NCBI RefSeq assembly: GCF_004217495.1
Contig: NZ_SHLC01000001.1
Location: 1,426,001-1,490,000, forward strand
Direction: 5' to 3'
Origin: Microterricola gilva
Lineage (GTDB): Bacteria > Actinomycetota > Actinomycetes > Actinomycetales > Microbacteriaceae
Length of the DNA: 64,000 nt
This document shows, piece after piece, positions 1 to 12,045 of this stretch (position 1 is the first letter of the stretch; the number at the start of each line of letters is the position of its first letter). Below the pieces are notes generated by a model. That model was given only the letters and a program-made list of their open reading frames with translations, ran no database searches and was not told the origin of the DNA. The translations under genes and the position numbers were made by a program.

Positions 1-190
1 GGGCGATGCCGCCGACGAGGCCGACGGCGAGTGTCGAGCCGGTCATGTCGAAGATCTGCAGGCCGACGGCGACGACGGTGAGTTGGGCGCCGATGCCGGA
101 GATCGCGCCGCCGATCCAGAGTCGGCCGAATGCCGGTTCCCGCAGCGGTGAGAGGTCGACCAAACGGCGGCGGGGAGGGGCTTCAGTCAC
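1..190 (-). CDS. MFS transporter, N-terminal fragment (runs off the left edge)
   Basis: Reading the minus strand from a GTG at 188-190 gives about 63 residues beginning VTEAPPRRRLVDLSPLREPA. They continue into a hydrophobic first segment (GRLWIGGAISGIGAQL) and FDMTGSTLAVGLVGGIA. This is the start of a major facilitator superfamily exporter of the EntS/MFS_3 type: a short charged tail, then the N-terminal helices with the conserved TGS-S/T-L-A-VGL loop. The rest lies outside the window, so the substrate is unknown. A TATCGT box 7 nt upstream suggests a leaderless transcript. The gene is divergent from the APC permease. Confidence 0.75.
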   Translation of the reverse strand, partial: MTEAPPRRRLVDLSPLREPAFGRLWIGGAISGIGAQLTVVAVGLQIFDMTGSTLAVGLVGGIA

Positions 191-197
191 TCAGAGA

Positions 198-203
198 ACG
201 ATA
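198..203 (-). promoter_or_regulatory. candidate -10 box of the MFS gene
   Basis: TATCGT on the minus strand lies 7 nt before the GTG start at 190. This is the spacing expected for a transcript that begins at the start codon. No convincing -35 box is visible. Confidence 0.35.
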
Positions 204-241
204 CCGGCCCAGCCGATCCGCTCCGACGTGATTGCGGTTTT

Positions 242-263
242 CGTCTGTTTCCGCAAACAGACG
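242..263. promoter_or_regulatory. perfect inverted repeat, candidate operator between divergent transporters
   Basis: The arms CGTCTGTTT and AAACAGACG (9 bp, perfect) flank a 4-bp centre CCGC. The site lies in the 194-bp gap between the divergent MFS and APC permease genes, so it is not a terminator. Its length and symmetry fit a dimeric repressor such as TetR, MarR or GntR. The regulator is not in the window. Confidence 0.5.
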
Positions 264-316
264 GGTGTATTGCGTTGCGTTCACGTAAAAACTCGAACGA
301 ATCCGCAGATTGATCA

Positions 317-345
317 TTGTCAGGAAGTTCGCAGGGTGCTAACTT
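317..345 (+). promoter_or_regulatory. candidate promoter of the APC permease
   Basis: TTGTCA (317-322) and TAACTT (340-345) are separated by 17 bp, a good sigma-70-like promoter. It would give a 5' leader of about 33 nt that contains the strong ribosome binding site AAAGGAG (372-378), 6 nt before the ATG. Confidence 0.5.
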
Positions 346-384
346 CGCAGCACAGTTCATGGGGGCTCTACAAAGGAGTGCAAG

Positions 385-1872
385 ATGGCGGATACCGAAG
401 CGGCAGTGCAACAGGCCCCGAAGCCCGAGCATCGTCATGAATTGCAGGCCGACGGTGTGACCGCAGCCGGCTCGATCGTGATGGCCGTCGCCGGCAGTGC
501 CCCGGCCTATTCGATCGCCGCAACCACGGCGACGCTCGTTGCTGTTGCGGGCGTCGCGAGCCCGGCCGCGCTGCTCTGGTGCGCCCTTCCGATGCTCGGC
601 ATCGCGTGGGCCTTCGCCTACCTCGGGCGGGCCGACGTGAACGCGGGCGCCGCCTACTCGTGGGTCGGTCGCGCGCTGCACCCCATCCTCGGATTCCTCT
701 CCGGCTGGGCGCTGGTCATCTCGGCGACGATCTTCATGGTCGCCGGCGCACTGCCGGCCGGCGTGATGACGGTGGCCCTGTTCAGCCCGGAGAACTCGGA
801 CAACGTGCCCCTGGTGACCGGCATCGGCGCCGTCTGGTTCCTGATCATGGCCGCCTGTGTTCTGCTCGGCGTGCGCATCACCGCACGCGCCCAGTGGATC
901 ATGACGACGATCGAGGTCGGCATCCTGATCGTCTTCGCAATCGTGGCGATCGTGGTCGCCGCCACCGGTGAGCACGCCGGCCCGTCGTTCTCCTGGGACT
1001 GGTTCGGCTTCGGCCACTTCACCGGCACGGGTGCGTTCGTCGCGGCAGCACTCATCGCGGCGTTCTACTACTGGGGCTGGGATGTCGCAGCCAACCTCAG
1101 TGAGGAGACCAAGAACGGGCGCAAGGCGTCCGGCATCGGCGGCATCGTCGGCGTCGTCATCGTGTTCCTGCTGTTCGAGATCTTCACCATCGCGACGCTC
1201 GTGATCCTGCCGGCCGAGACCATCGAAGCCAACAGCGGCAATGTGCTCGGCGTTCTGGGTGAGGCGATCTGGCCGGGGCTCGGCGGCAAGATCCTGATCG
1301 TCGCCGTCATGCTCTCGACGATCGCGACCCTCGAGACCACGCTGATCCAGGTGACCCGCACCCTGTTCGCCATGGGCAGGGACAACACGATCCCGGCGTC
1401 GTTCGGCCACTCCCACCCGAAGTGGCGCACCCCGGCCTTCGCGACGCTGGTCGTCGCCGGCGTCTCGCTTGTGCTGTTCATCGGCTCCAACTTCCTCGGC
1501 AGCGTCGGCGAGATCCTCGAGAACGCCATCAGCTCGATCGGCCTGCAGATCGCCTTCTACTACGCCCTCGCCGGCATCGCCGTCGTCGTCGCCTATCGGA
1601 GGGTGATCTTCACCTCGGTGAGGAACTTCCTCTTCATCGGACTGTGGCCGGGACTCGGCGCCCTGTTCATGCTCTGGATCTTCTTCGTCTCGATCCCCTC
1701 GCTCGACACCATCGTCATCGTCATCGGTCTGGGCACCCTCGCCCTCGGAATTGTGCCGATCATCGTGTACTGGAAGAAGGGTGCTGCCTACTTCAGCCGG
1801 CGCCCGCTCGAACTGCCGAGCGAGCTGGACGCGACCGCACCGGAGAACATCGACACCAGGCCTCCGCGCTAA
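385..1872 (+). CDS. APC-family amino acid permease
   Basis: This 495-aa integral membrane protein imports amino acids or related amines by secondary transport. After a 30-residue charged tail it carries about 12 hydrophobic helices. The first contains the APC signature GSAPAYSIAATTATLVAVAG, and helix 6 contains FYYWGWDVAANLSEETKN, the region that forms the substrate site in this superfamily. The C-terminus is a short acidic tail. The ATG is chosen because AAAGGAG sits 6 nt upstream. The gene stands alone: a strong terminator follows and a divergent MFS gene precedes it. The substrate cannot be told from sequence. Confidence 0.9.
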   Translation: MADTEAAVQQAPKPEHRHELQADGVTAAGSIVMAVAGSAPAYSIAATTATLVAVAGVASPAALLWCALPMLGIAWAFAYLGRADVNAGAAYSWVGRALHPILGFLSGWALVISATIFMVAGALPAGVMTVALFSPENSDNVPLVTGIGAVWFLIMAACVLLGVRITARAQWIMTTIEVGILIVFAIVAIVVAATGEHAGPSFSWDWFGFGHFTGTGAFVAAALIAAFYYWGWDVAANLSEETKNGRKASGIGGIVGVVIVFLLFEIFTIATLVILPAETIEANSGNVLGVLGEAIWPGLGGKILIVAVMLSTIATLETTLIQVTRTLFAMGRDNTIPASFGHSHPKWRTPAFATLVVAGVSLVLFIGSNFLGSVGEILENAISSIGLQIAFYYALAGIAVVVAYRRVIFTSVRNFLFIGLWPGLGALFMLWIFFVSIPSLDTIVIVIGLGTLALGIVPIIVYWKKGAAYFSRRPLELPSELDATAPENIDTRPPR

Positions 1873-1910
1873 CGCGCCAGCGCCGCGCGCCCCGCGTTCG
1901 CGGCCAGCCA

Positions 1911-1953
1911 AACGTGCACGGGCCCGGTGAAAGCACCGGGCCCGTGCACGTTT
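1911..1953 (+). terminator. rho-independent terminator after the permease
   Basis: A perfect 19-bp stem (1911-1929 with 1934-1952) closes a 4-nt AAAG loop and is followed by only a short T stretch. It separates the permease from the pyrimidine operon. Confidence 0.85.
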
Positions 1954-2015
1954 CGCGGGCCCGGGCGGCGCGTGTCGGTCGGGTCGAGCGTGCGAAACAC
2001 GAGGTCGCGCTTTGC

Positions 2016-2021
2016 TAGGGT
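2016..2021 (+). promoter_or_regulatory. candidate -10 box of the pyr operon
   Basis: TAGGGT lies 7 nt before a likely transcription start near 2028. That start would place the whole PyrR hairpin (2037-2070) in the 5' leader. The -35 region is weak. Confidence 0.35.
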
Positions 2022-2036
2022 GGAGGGACACAACAA

Positions 2037-2070
2037 CCTTTAACGCCGTCCAGAGAGACGGAGAAGGGAG
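2037..2070 (+). promoter_or_regulatory. PyrR-binding RNA hairpin overlapping the pyrR ribosome binding site
   Basis: The upper stem CCGUC (2046-2050) pairs with GACGG (2057-2061) around the hexaloop CAGAGA. This reproduces the PyrR loop core UCCAGAGAG known from Bacillus anti-antiterminators. A lower stem CCUU (2037-2040) can pair with AAGG (2064-2067), which is part of the Shine-Dalgarno AGGGAG at 2065-2070. PyrR bound with UMP would therefore hide the ribosome site. The same translational mode is known for Mycobacterium smegmatis PyrR. There is no terminator between this hairpin and pyrR. Confidence 0.75.
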
Positions 2071-2078
2071 TTCGTTTG

Positions 2079-2615
2079 ATGGCGCGTACCGTGCTCAATC
2101 AAGCTGACATCACGCGAGCACTCACTCGCATCGCCCACGAGATCATCGAATCCAACAAGGGCACGCAGGACCTGGTCCTGCTCGGCATCCCGACCAGGGG
2201 AGTCACGCTGGCCCAGCGCATCGCCGGCATCATCCAGGGCATCGACCCGGACGCCCCAGCTGCGCTCTCCGGATCGCTCGACGTCACGATGTACCGTGAC
2301 GATCTGTCCCGCACTCGCACGCGCACCCCGGCGCCCACCGCGCTGCCGACGTCGATCGACGGCAAGACGGTCGTGCTCGTCGACGACGTGCTCTTCTCCG
2401 GCCGCACCATCCGCGCCGCCCTCGACGCCATCAACGACATCGGCCGCCCCCGCGCCGTGCGCCTCGCAGCGCTCGTCGACCGCGGCCACCGCGAACTGCC
2501 GATCCGGGCCGACTTCGTGGGCAAGAACCTGCCGAGCTCCACCGATGAGCGCATCAACGTGCGCCTGCAGGAGATCGATGGCGAAGACTCCGTCAGCATC
2601 GAGGCACTCGCATGA
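2079..2615 (+). CDS. pyrR: bifunctional pyr operon regulator / uracil phosphoribosyltransferase PyrR
   Basis: PyrR (178 aa, normal length) binds pyr mRNA when UMP is abundant and represses the operon; it also has uracil phosphoribosyltransferase activity. The PRPP-binding signature [13 protein letters not shown] is at residues 98-110, and the PTRGV flexible-loop region lies near residue 45. An in-frame TTG directly precedes the ATG, but the AGGGAG at 2065-2070 is best spaced (8 nt) for the ATG. It is the first gene of the operon and overlaps pyrB by 4 bp. The RNA target it should read sits just upstream, so the gene is probably autoregulated. Confidence 0.95.
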   Translation: MARTVLNQADITRALTRIAHEIIESNKGTQDLVLLGIPTRGVTLAQRIAGIIQGIDPDAPAALSGSLDVTMYRDDLSRTRTRTPAPTALPTSIDGKTVVLVDDVLFSGRTIRAALDAINDIGRPRAVRLAALVDRGHRELPIRADFVGKNLPSSTDERINVRLQEIDGEDSVSIEALA

Positions 2616-3565
2616 GGCACCTGCTCTCCACCCGCGAGCTGAGCCGCGAGGCCGCGATCGAGATCCTCGACATCGCGGAGGACATGGCCGATGTGCAGCA
2701 GCGCGAGGTCAAGAAGCTCCCGACGCTGCGCGGCAAGACCGTCGTCAACCTCTTCTTCGAGGACTCGACGCGCACCCGGATCTCCTTCGAGGCCGCGGCC
2801 AAGCGGTTGTCGGCTGATGTCATCAACTTCAGCGCGAAGGGCTCGAGCGTCTCCAAGGGCGAGAGCCTGAAGGACACGGCGCAGACCCTCGCCGCGATCG
2901 GAGCGGACGGCGTCGTCATCCGCCACGGCGCGTCCGGCGCCCCGGCCGTTCTGGCCGCGAGCGGCTGGATCGACGCCGGCATCATCAACGCGGGCGACGG
3001 AACGCACGAGCACCCGACACAGGCGCTGCTCGACGCGTTCACCATCCGCAGGCGCCTGCACGGCGCGGCCTCGCGTGGCCGTGACCTCGACGGCGTCACC
3101 GTCACGATCGTCGGCGACATCCTGCACTCGCGAGTCGCCAGATCCAATGTCTGGCTGCTCGATGCCCTCGGCGCGAGCGTGACCCTGGTCGCCCCGCCCA
3201 CCCTCGTTCCGGTCGACACCGGCGCCTGGCCGGCGACGATCAGTTACGACCTCGACGCGGCCATCGACGCCGCGCCCGACGTCGTGATGATGTTGCGCAT
3301 TCAGGCCGAACGCATGAATGCAGCGTTTTTCCCCAACAGCCGGGAGTATTCCCGCACATGGGGTCTTGACGACGATCGTTTTCGGCGCCTCGCGCCGAGT
3401 AGCATTGTCATGCACCCCGGCCCGATGAACCGTGGCCTGGAGATCTCCTCCGCCGCGGCCGATTCGGCGCAGTCGACGGTGCTCGAGCAGGTAGCGAATG
3501 GAGTTTCGGTGAGAATGGCCGCGTTGTATCTCTTGCTTTCCGGTGAACGTGAGGTGTCCCGATGA
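2612..3565 (+). CDS. pyrB: aspartate carbamoyltransferase catalytic subunit
   Basis: PyrB (317 aa) condenses carbamoyl phosphate with aspartate to give carbamoyl-aspartate, the first committed step of pyrimidine synthesis in the cytoplasm. The carbamoyl-phosphate loop [13 protein letters not shown] covers residues 48-60, with the key STRTR at 52-56. [10 protein letters not shown] and the C-terminal HPGPMNRG motif are present. No pyrI regulatory chain is encoded nearby, so control probably acts at the RNA level through PyrR. The start ATG overlaps the pyrR stop (ATGA), and its own stop overlaps pyrC in the same way. Confidence 0.96.
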   Translation: MRHLLSTRELSREAAIEILDIAEDMADVQQREVKKLPTLRGKTVVNLFFEDSTRTRISFEAAAKRLSADVINFSAKGSSVSKGESLKDTAQTLAAIGADGVVIRHGASGAPAVLAASGWIDAGIINAGDGTHEHPTQALLDAFTIRRRLHGAASRGRDLDGVTVTIVGDILHSRVARSNVWLLDALGASVTLVAPPTLVPVDTGAWPATISYDLDAAIDAAPDVVMMLRIQAERMNAAFFPNSREYSRTWGLDDDRFRRLAPSSIVMHPGPMNRGLEISSAAADSAQSTVLEQVANGVSVRMAALYLLLSGEREVSR

Positions 3566-4914
3566 GCACGAGCTCCGCTGGCGAAGCCATCCTGATCACC
3601 GGTGCAACCCTGGCCGACGGCAGCCGCAGCGACCTGCTGCTGCAGAACGGACGCATCACCGAGACCGGAAGCGGCCTGAGCTCCGCCGGCGCAACGGTGG
3701 TCGACGCGGACGGTCTCCTCGCGCTGCCCGGCCTCGTCGATCTGCACACGCACCTGCGTGAGCCGGGCTACGAGCAGAGCGAGACCGTTCTGACCGGCAG
3801 CCGCGCGGCCGCGGCCGGCGGCTTCACGAGCATCTTCGCCATGGCGAACACCTCGCCGGTCGCCGACACCGCCGGTGTCGTCGAGCAGGTGCTCTCCCTC
3901 GGCGAGCAGGCCGCATACGCCACCGTCCGCCCGATCGGCGCCGTCACCGTCGGCCTCGCCGGCGAGAAGCTGGCCGAGCTCGGCGCCATGGCGACGTCGC
4001 GCGCCCAGGTGCGCGTGTTCTCGGATGATGGCTTCTGCGTCTCCGACCCGCTGCTGATGCGCCGCGCACTCGAGTACGTCAAGGCATTCGACGGCGTCAT
4101 CGCCCAGCACGCCCAGGAACCGCGGCTCACCGTCGGCGCCCAGATGAACGAGGGCGCCCTCTCCGGCGAACTCGGCCTCACCGGCTGGCCGGCCGTCGCC
4201 GAGGAGTCGATCATCGCCCGCGACGTGCTGCTCGCCGAGCACGTCGGCTCCCGCCTGCACATCTGCCACGTCTCCACCGCCGGCTCCGTCGACGTGATCC
4301 GCTGGGCGAAGGCCCGTGGCATCGCCGTCACCGCCGAGGTCACCCCGCACCACCTGCTGCTCACCGAGGAGCTCGTCGCCAGCTATGACGCGCGCTACAA
4401 GGTGAACCCGCCGCTCCGCCGCCGTGAGGACGTCGAGGCGCTGCGCGCGGCCCTGGCCGACGGCACGATCGACATCGTCGCCACCGACCACGCGCCGCAC
4501 CCGATCGAGGCCAAGGACTGCGAGTGGGATGCGGCGGCCAACGGCATGGTGGGGCTCGAGTCCGCGCTCTCCGTCGTGCACGCCTCCGTCGTCCAGAACG
4601 GCCTGCTCGGCTGGAGCGACGTCGCCCGCGTGCTCAGCGGCGCCCCGGCGCAGATCGGCCGTCTGGCCGGCCACAGCGCGGAGCTCGTCACAGGGACCGT
4701 GGCCGACATTGTGCTCTACGACCCGAATGCGACGCGCGAGTTCAGCACGCAGAACCTCGCGGGCAAGGGGGTCAACTCGCCGTACCTGGCGATGACGCTG
4801 CCCGGCCGCGTCGAGGCGACCTTCCGCCACGGCTACGCCACCGTGCTCGGCGGCGAGGTCCTCCCCGCGGAGCAGGTGGCCCACTCGGCCGCGCTGCTCG
4901 GTGCGGCCTCGTGA
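3562..4914 (+). CDS. pyrC: dihydroorotase
   Basis: PyrC (450 aa) cyclises carbamoyl-aspartate to dihydroorotate with a binuclear zinc centre. The metal-binding motif [12 protein letters not shown] is present (His62 and His64), and the catalytic Asp309 lies in TDHAPH. Length and motifs fit the type I (PyrC/AllB-like) amidohydrolases of actinobacteria and Bacillus. It is coupled by ATGA to pyrB, and its stop overlaps the GTG of the next small membrane protein. Confidence 0.95.
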   Translation: MSTSSAGEAILITGATLADGSRSDLLLQNGRITETGSGLSSAGATVVDADGLLALPGLVDLHTHLREPGYEQSETVLTGSRAAAAGGFTSIFAMANTSPVADTAGVVEQVLSLGEQAAYATVRPIGAVTVGLAGEKLAELGAMATSRAQVRVFSDDGFCVSDPLLMRRALEYVKAFDGVIAQHAQEPRLTVGAQMNEGALSGELGLTGWPAVAEESIIARDVLLAEHVGSRLHICHVSTAGSVDVIRWAKARGIAVTAEVTPHHLLLTEELVASYDARYKVNPPLRRREDVEALRAALADGTIDIVATDHAPHPIEAKDCEWDAAANGMVGLESALSVVHASVVQNGLLGWSDVARVLSGAPAQIGRLAGHSAELVTGTVADIVLYDPNATREFSTQNLAGKGVNSPYLAMTLPGRVEATFRHGYATVLGGEVLPAEQVAHSAALLGAAS

Positions 4915-5462
4915 GCATCGAGCGCACGCTGCTGGCCGCGCTGCTCGCGGTCGTCGTCATCGCGCTCCTGCTGCTGATGGTGCGCAGCTGGAAGCGCCGC
5001 GGCACGCGGGACAGCGGGCTCACCGGCTACGCGCTGCCGGCCGCCCCGGCCGCGCACACGCTTGTCGTGCCCGTCGCGTACGTGGCGACGACGAAGCACG
5101 AACTGCCGCTCGAGCGCCTGCAGCCCGCAGGCCTCGCGTTCCGGGCCCAGGGCACGCTCGCCGTGGCATCCGATGGTCTGACCGTCGATCTCGCCGGCAG
5201 CGACGCGCTGTTCATCCCGCGGGGCGCGCTCCGCGAGGTCACAGAGACGACGTGGGCCATCGACCGTGCCGTCGAGAGCGACGGCCTCAGCTGCGTGAGC
5301 TGGCTCATGCAGCGGATACCGGGCGCGGCCGAGCAGACGGACACCATCGCAGACAGCTACTTCCGCGTGATCGATCCTGCGCAGCGCGCAGTGCTCGTCT
5401 CCGCGATTTCCACCCTTCTTCCGGCCTCTGCGGCCGGCGCCAACAGTGAGGCACAGAAATGA
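4911..5462 (+). CDS. membrane-anchored PH-like domain protein of the pyr operon
   Basis: This 183-aa protein starts at a GTG that overlaps the pyrC stop. It has one N-terminal membrane helix (residues about 6-24, [20 protein letters not shown]) and a basic stop-transfer stretch. A predicted beta-rich cytoplasmic domain follows ([12 protein letters not shown] ... [11 protein letters not shown]). The position, between pyrC and carA, matches the uncharacterised gene Rv1382 of Mycobacterium tuberculosis. Its function is unknown. Conserved placement suggests a link with pyrimidine synthesis or with the membrane, but this is inference. It overlaps carA by 4 bp. Confidence 0.8.
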   Translation: MSIERTLLAALLAVVVIALLLLMVRSWKRRGTRDSGLTGYALPAAPAAHTLVVPVAYVATTKHELPLERLQPAGLAFRAQGTLAVASDGLTVDLAGSDALFIPRGALREVTETTWAIDRAVESDGLSCVSWLMQRIPGAAEQTDTIADSYFRVIDPAQRAVLVSAISTLLPASAAGANSEAQK

Positions 5463-6645
5463 CAGACCAGCTTGTGACAGATTCGGCAACCAGCTCCAAC
5501 GGGCTGCCGGCACGCGCCGTCCTGGTGCTCGAAGACGGCAGCCGCTACGTCGGCCGCGCATACGGCGCAACGGGCCGCACCTTCGGTGAGGCGGTGTTCG
5601 CCACCGGCATGACCGGCTACCAGGAGACGCTGACCGACCCGAGCTACGCCGGCCAGATCGTGCTGATGACCGCGCCGCACATCGGCAACACGGGTGCCAA
5701 CGACGAAGACATGGAATCGGCCCGCATCTGGGTCGCCGGCTTCATCGTGCGGGAGCCAGCGCGCATCGTGTCGAACTTCCGCTCGCAGCGCAGCATCGAC
5801 GACGACCTGGTCGCAGGGGGAGTCGTCGGCATCAGCGGCATCGACACCCGCGCCGTGACGCGCCGGATCCGCTCGGTCGGCGCCATGCGCTCCGGCATCT
5901 TCTCCGGTGCGGACTTCGACCTCTCCGACGGCGAGCAGCTCGACCTCGTGCGCTCCGGCGTGCAGATGGCCGGTCAGAACCTCTCCGGTGCCGTCTCCAC
6001 CACCGAGCGCTACGAGCTGCCGGCCACGAGCGAGCGGGTCGGAAGCGTCGCAGTGCTCGACCTCGGCGTCAAGACCTCGACGCTCAACTTCCTGGCCGAC
6101 CGCGGCTTCGACGTCGTCGTGCTGCCCCAGACGGCAACGGCAGAGGAGATCCTCGAGCTGGCGCCCGACGCCCTGTTCTTCTCCAACGGCCCAGGCGACC
6201 CCGGTGCATCCGACCGGCACGTCGAGATGCTGCGCGAGGTGCTGCGTGCAGGCGTGCCGTACTTCGGCATCTGCTTCGGCAACCAGCTGCTCGGCCGCGC
6301 GCTCGGCTTCAACACCTACAAGCTGCCGTTCGGTCACCGCGGCATCAACCAGCCCGTGCTCGACAAGGCCACCGGCCGGGTCGAGATCACCGCGCACAAC
6401 CACGGCTTCGCCGTCGAGGCGCCGATCGACCAGATCAGCGAGTCCAGTGAGGGCTTCGGTCGCGTCGAGGTCAGCCACTACGACCTCAACGACAACGTCG
6501 TCGAGGGCCTGAACTGCCTCGACATCCCCGCGTTCTCCGTGCAGTACCACCCCGAGTCCGCCTCGGGCCCGCACGACGCCAACTACCTCTTCGACCGCTT
6601 CCGTGACATGGTCATGGCGCAGCAGCAGCAGAACGGAAACAAGTA

Positions 6646-6646
<1 letters not shown>
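5459..6646 (+). CDS. carA: carbamoyl-phosphate synthase small (glutaminase) subunit
   Basis: CarA (395 aa) hydrolyses glutamine and passes ammonia to CarB to make carbamoyl phosphate for pyrimidines and arginine. The N-terminal small-subunit domain ([15 protein letters not shown]) is followed by a class I glutamine amidotransferase domain. The nucleophile is Cys272 in [12 protein letters not shown], with GPGDP upstream and QYHPE downstream. It starts 4 bp inside the preceding gene, and its TAA shares one base with the carB ATG, so the two subunits should be made in balanced amounts. Confidence 0.96.
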
Positions 6647-9929
<3,283 letters not shown>

Positions 9930-9933
<4 letters not shown>

Positions 9934-10805
9934 GCCAAGCAGAACCGCTGACATTCGGCGACAAGCTCGGGGCGGTCTTCGACCGCTCCGGGCACCTCTG
10001 CGTGGGCATCGACCCGCACGCCTGGATGCTCGACCGCTGGGGCCTCGACGACTCGGCCGACGGCGCCCGCGAGTTCGGTCTCCGGGTCGTCGAGGCGGCC
10101 TGGAACCGTGCGGGAATCGTCAAGCCGCAGGTCTCCTTCTTCGAACGCTTCGGCTCCGCCGGCTATCAGGCGCTCGAACGGGTCATCGCCGAGGCGCGTG
10201 CGGCCGGCATCCTCGTGATCGCCGACGCCAAACGTGGAGACATCGGCTCCACCCAGCAGGCGTACGGCGAGGCCTGGCTCCGGCCGGGATCTCCGCTCGA
10301 ATCGGATGCCGTGACGCTCAGCCCCTACCTCGGGCTCGGATCGCTGCAGAGCTCGCTCGAGCTGGCCGAGGCAGCGGGCAAGGGCGTGTTCGTCCTGGCT
10401 GCGACCTCGAACCCGGAGGCGGCCGGTCTGCAGACCGCCCGCGTCGTCGAGAGTGAGCGCACCGTCGCCGCGAGCATGCTCGCGGGCGTCTCGGCGTGGA
10501 ACAACGCGCAGAAGGACTCGGCCGAGCGCCGCTTCGGCTCGATCGGCGTCGTGCTCGGCGCCACCCTCGATCTCTCCGACTTCGGCATCGGGATCGACGA
10601 GGAACAGCACGGCCCATCAGTTCCGGTGCTCGCTCCCGGCTTCGGCCACCAGGGAGCTGAGGTGAGTGAGACCCGTCGCGTGTACGGAGCGCTCACCCCC
10701 GGTGTGATCGTGTCGGAGTCGCGGGGCCTGCTCGGCGCCGGACCCGACGGAATCGCCGACGCGATTGCGCGGCGAGCAGAAGAAGTGGAGGCCAAGCGTG
10801 GCTGA
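9930..10805 (+). CDS. pyrF: orotidine 5'-phosphate decarboxylase, type 2
   Basis: PyrF (291 aa) decarboxylates OMP to UMP, the last step of the pathway. The catalytic block [18 protein letters not shown] (Lys101 in DAKRGD) is clear. The length and overall sequence are of the long, mycobacterial-type PyrF rather than the 240-aa E. coli form. The start is a GTG that overlaps the carB stop. pyrD and pyrE are not in the window, so the dihydroorotate-to-OMP steps are encoded elsewhere. The stop overlaps the gmk start by 8 bp. Confidence 0.95.
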
Positions 10806-11730
10806 AATCGCTGGATCCGACATCCCGAAACACCTGAACCCGCCGGACGTCGACCGCGTCGCCGCATCGCGGGCCGCCGTCGCGGCCCGTCGCGCACGAG
10901 CCGCCGTCAAGGCCGCCATCGCTGCGGGGGAGCGCAACCCACTCGACGTGATGCGCACGGCGTTCGAGGAGCCGCTCGGCACAGAGGGCAAGCTGCGCGT
11001 CACGGAGTTCCTCACGAGCATCCCCGCGATCGGCGTCACCAAGATGCACCGCATCATGGAGGACCTGGAGATCTCACCGGCCAAGCGCCTCGGCGGCCTC
11101 GGCCGGCACCAGCGGCACCGGCTGCGTGACTACCTGAGCGAGCGCCTCGCCGCGCGCACGCCGAGCCCCGCCCGCCTGATCGTGCTCGCCGGTCCGACGG
11201 CCGTCGGCAAGGGCACCGTCGCCAACCACATCCGCGAGAACTACCCGGACGTGCTGCTGTCGGTGTCCGCGACGACCAGGGCTCCGCGCCCCGGCGAGAT
11301 CGAGGGCGTGAGCTACTACTTCGTCGACGACGCGGAATTCGACCGCATGATCGCGGACGGCGAGCTGCTGGAGTGGGCGACCGTGCACAACGCCTCCCGC
11401 TACGGCACGCCGCGCGGCCCGGTCGAGGCCGCACTGGCCGCGGGCAACAGCGTGCTGCTCGAGATCGACATCCAGGGCGCGCGCTCCGTTCGCCGCGCCA
11501 TGCCGGAGGCGAGGCTCGTCTTCCTGCAGCCTCCCAGCTGGGAAGAACTCGTGCGCCGTCTGATCGGTCGGGGCACAGAGGATGCCAGCGAACAGGCGCG
11601 CAGACTCGAGACGGCGAAGGTCGAATTGGCCTCGGTCGACGAGTTCGATTACCAGGTCGTCAACCACGACGTGGGCGAGGCGGCGCAAGAAGTCGTAGAC
11701 TTGATGAAGACTCGCAAGGCGAAGCGCTGA
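10798..11730 (+). CDS. gmk: guanylate kinase with N-terminal mIHF DNA-binding domain (fusion)
   Basis: This 310-aa protein joins two families. Residues about 17-114 match actinobacterial integration host factor (mIHF), with [20 protein letters not shown] and the RRL-like motif PAKRLGGLG. Residues about 126-310 are guanylate kinase (GMP + ATP to GDP + ADP), with the P-loop [10 protein letters not shown] at 131-140 and the GMP-binding [11 protein letters not shown]. In mycobacteria the two are separate adjacent genes. The GTG at 10798 is chosen because GGAG lies 7 nt upstream and it gives a complete mIHF domain. It is coupled to pyrF by an 8-bp overlap. Whether the DNA-binding half is active is unknown. 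Confidence 0.93.
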   Translation: MAEIAGSDIPKHLNPPDVDRVAASRAAVAARRARAAVKAAIAAGERNPLDVMRTAFEEPLGTEGKLRVTEFLTSIPAIGVTKMHRIMEDLEISPAKRLGGLGRHQRHRLRDYLSERLAARTPSPARLIVLAGPTAVGKGTVANHIRENYPDVLLSVSATTRAPRPGEIEGVSYYFVDDAEFDRMIADGELLEWATVHNASRYGTPRGPVEAALAAGNSVLLEIDIQGARSVRRAMPEARLVFLQPPSWEELVRRLIGRGTEDASEQARRLETAKVELASVDEFDYQVVNHDVGEAAQEVVDLMKTRKAKR

Positions 11731-11780
11731 TCAAGCGCGCCCTTAGCACCGTTTCACCCACCCCATACAGGAGTTCCCAC

Positions 11781-12038
11781 ATGGCTGACAAGCTCACCGG
11801 CATCATTGACCCGCCCATCGACGAGCTTCTCTCGAAGGTCGACTCCAAGTACGCCCTCGTGATCTTCGCCTCCAAGCGTGCGCGCCAGATCAACGACTAC
11901 TACGCCGACCTGCACGAAGGCAGCCTCTTCGACAACGTCGGCCCGCTCGTCGACTCGTCGATCGAAGACAAGCCGCTCTCGATCGCGATGCACGAGATCA
12001 ACGAAGACAAGCTGACGGTTCGCCCGAACGCTGAATAG
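11781..12038 (+). CDS. rpoZ: DNA-directed RNA polymerase omega subunit
   Basis: RpoZ (85 aa) helps RNA polymerase assembly by clamping the beta-prime C-terminus. The conserved core is [20 protein letters not shown] (residues about 21-40), followed by an acidic loop and [15 protein letters not shown]. The ATG at 11781 has AGGAG 7 nt upstream. It follows gmk by 50 bp, the usual gmk-rpoZ-coaBC order in actinobacteria. Confidence 0.95.
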   Translation: MADKLTGIIDPPIDELLSKVDSKYALVIFASKRARQINDYYADLHEGSLFDNVGPLVDSSIEDKPLSIAMHEINEDKLTVRPNAE

Positions 12039-12045
12039 CCAGAAC

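Noticed and set aside
187-2031. Long minus-strand reading frame opposite the APC permease
   Set aside because: Low-complexity Arg/Asp/Gly/His-rich translation typical of antisense frames in GC-rich DNA. The plus-strand permease has clear membrane helices and a ribosome site.
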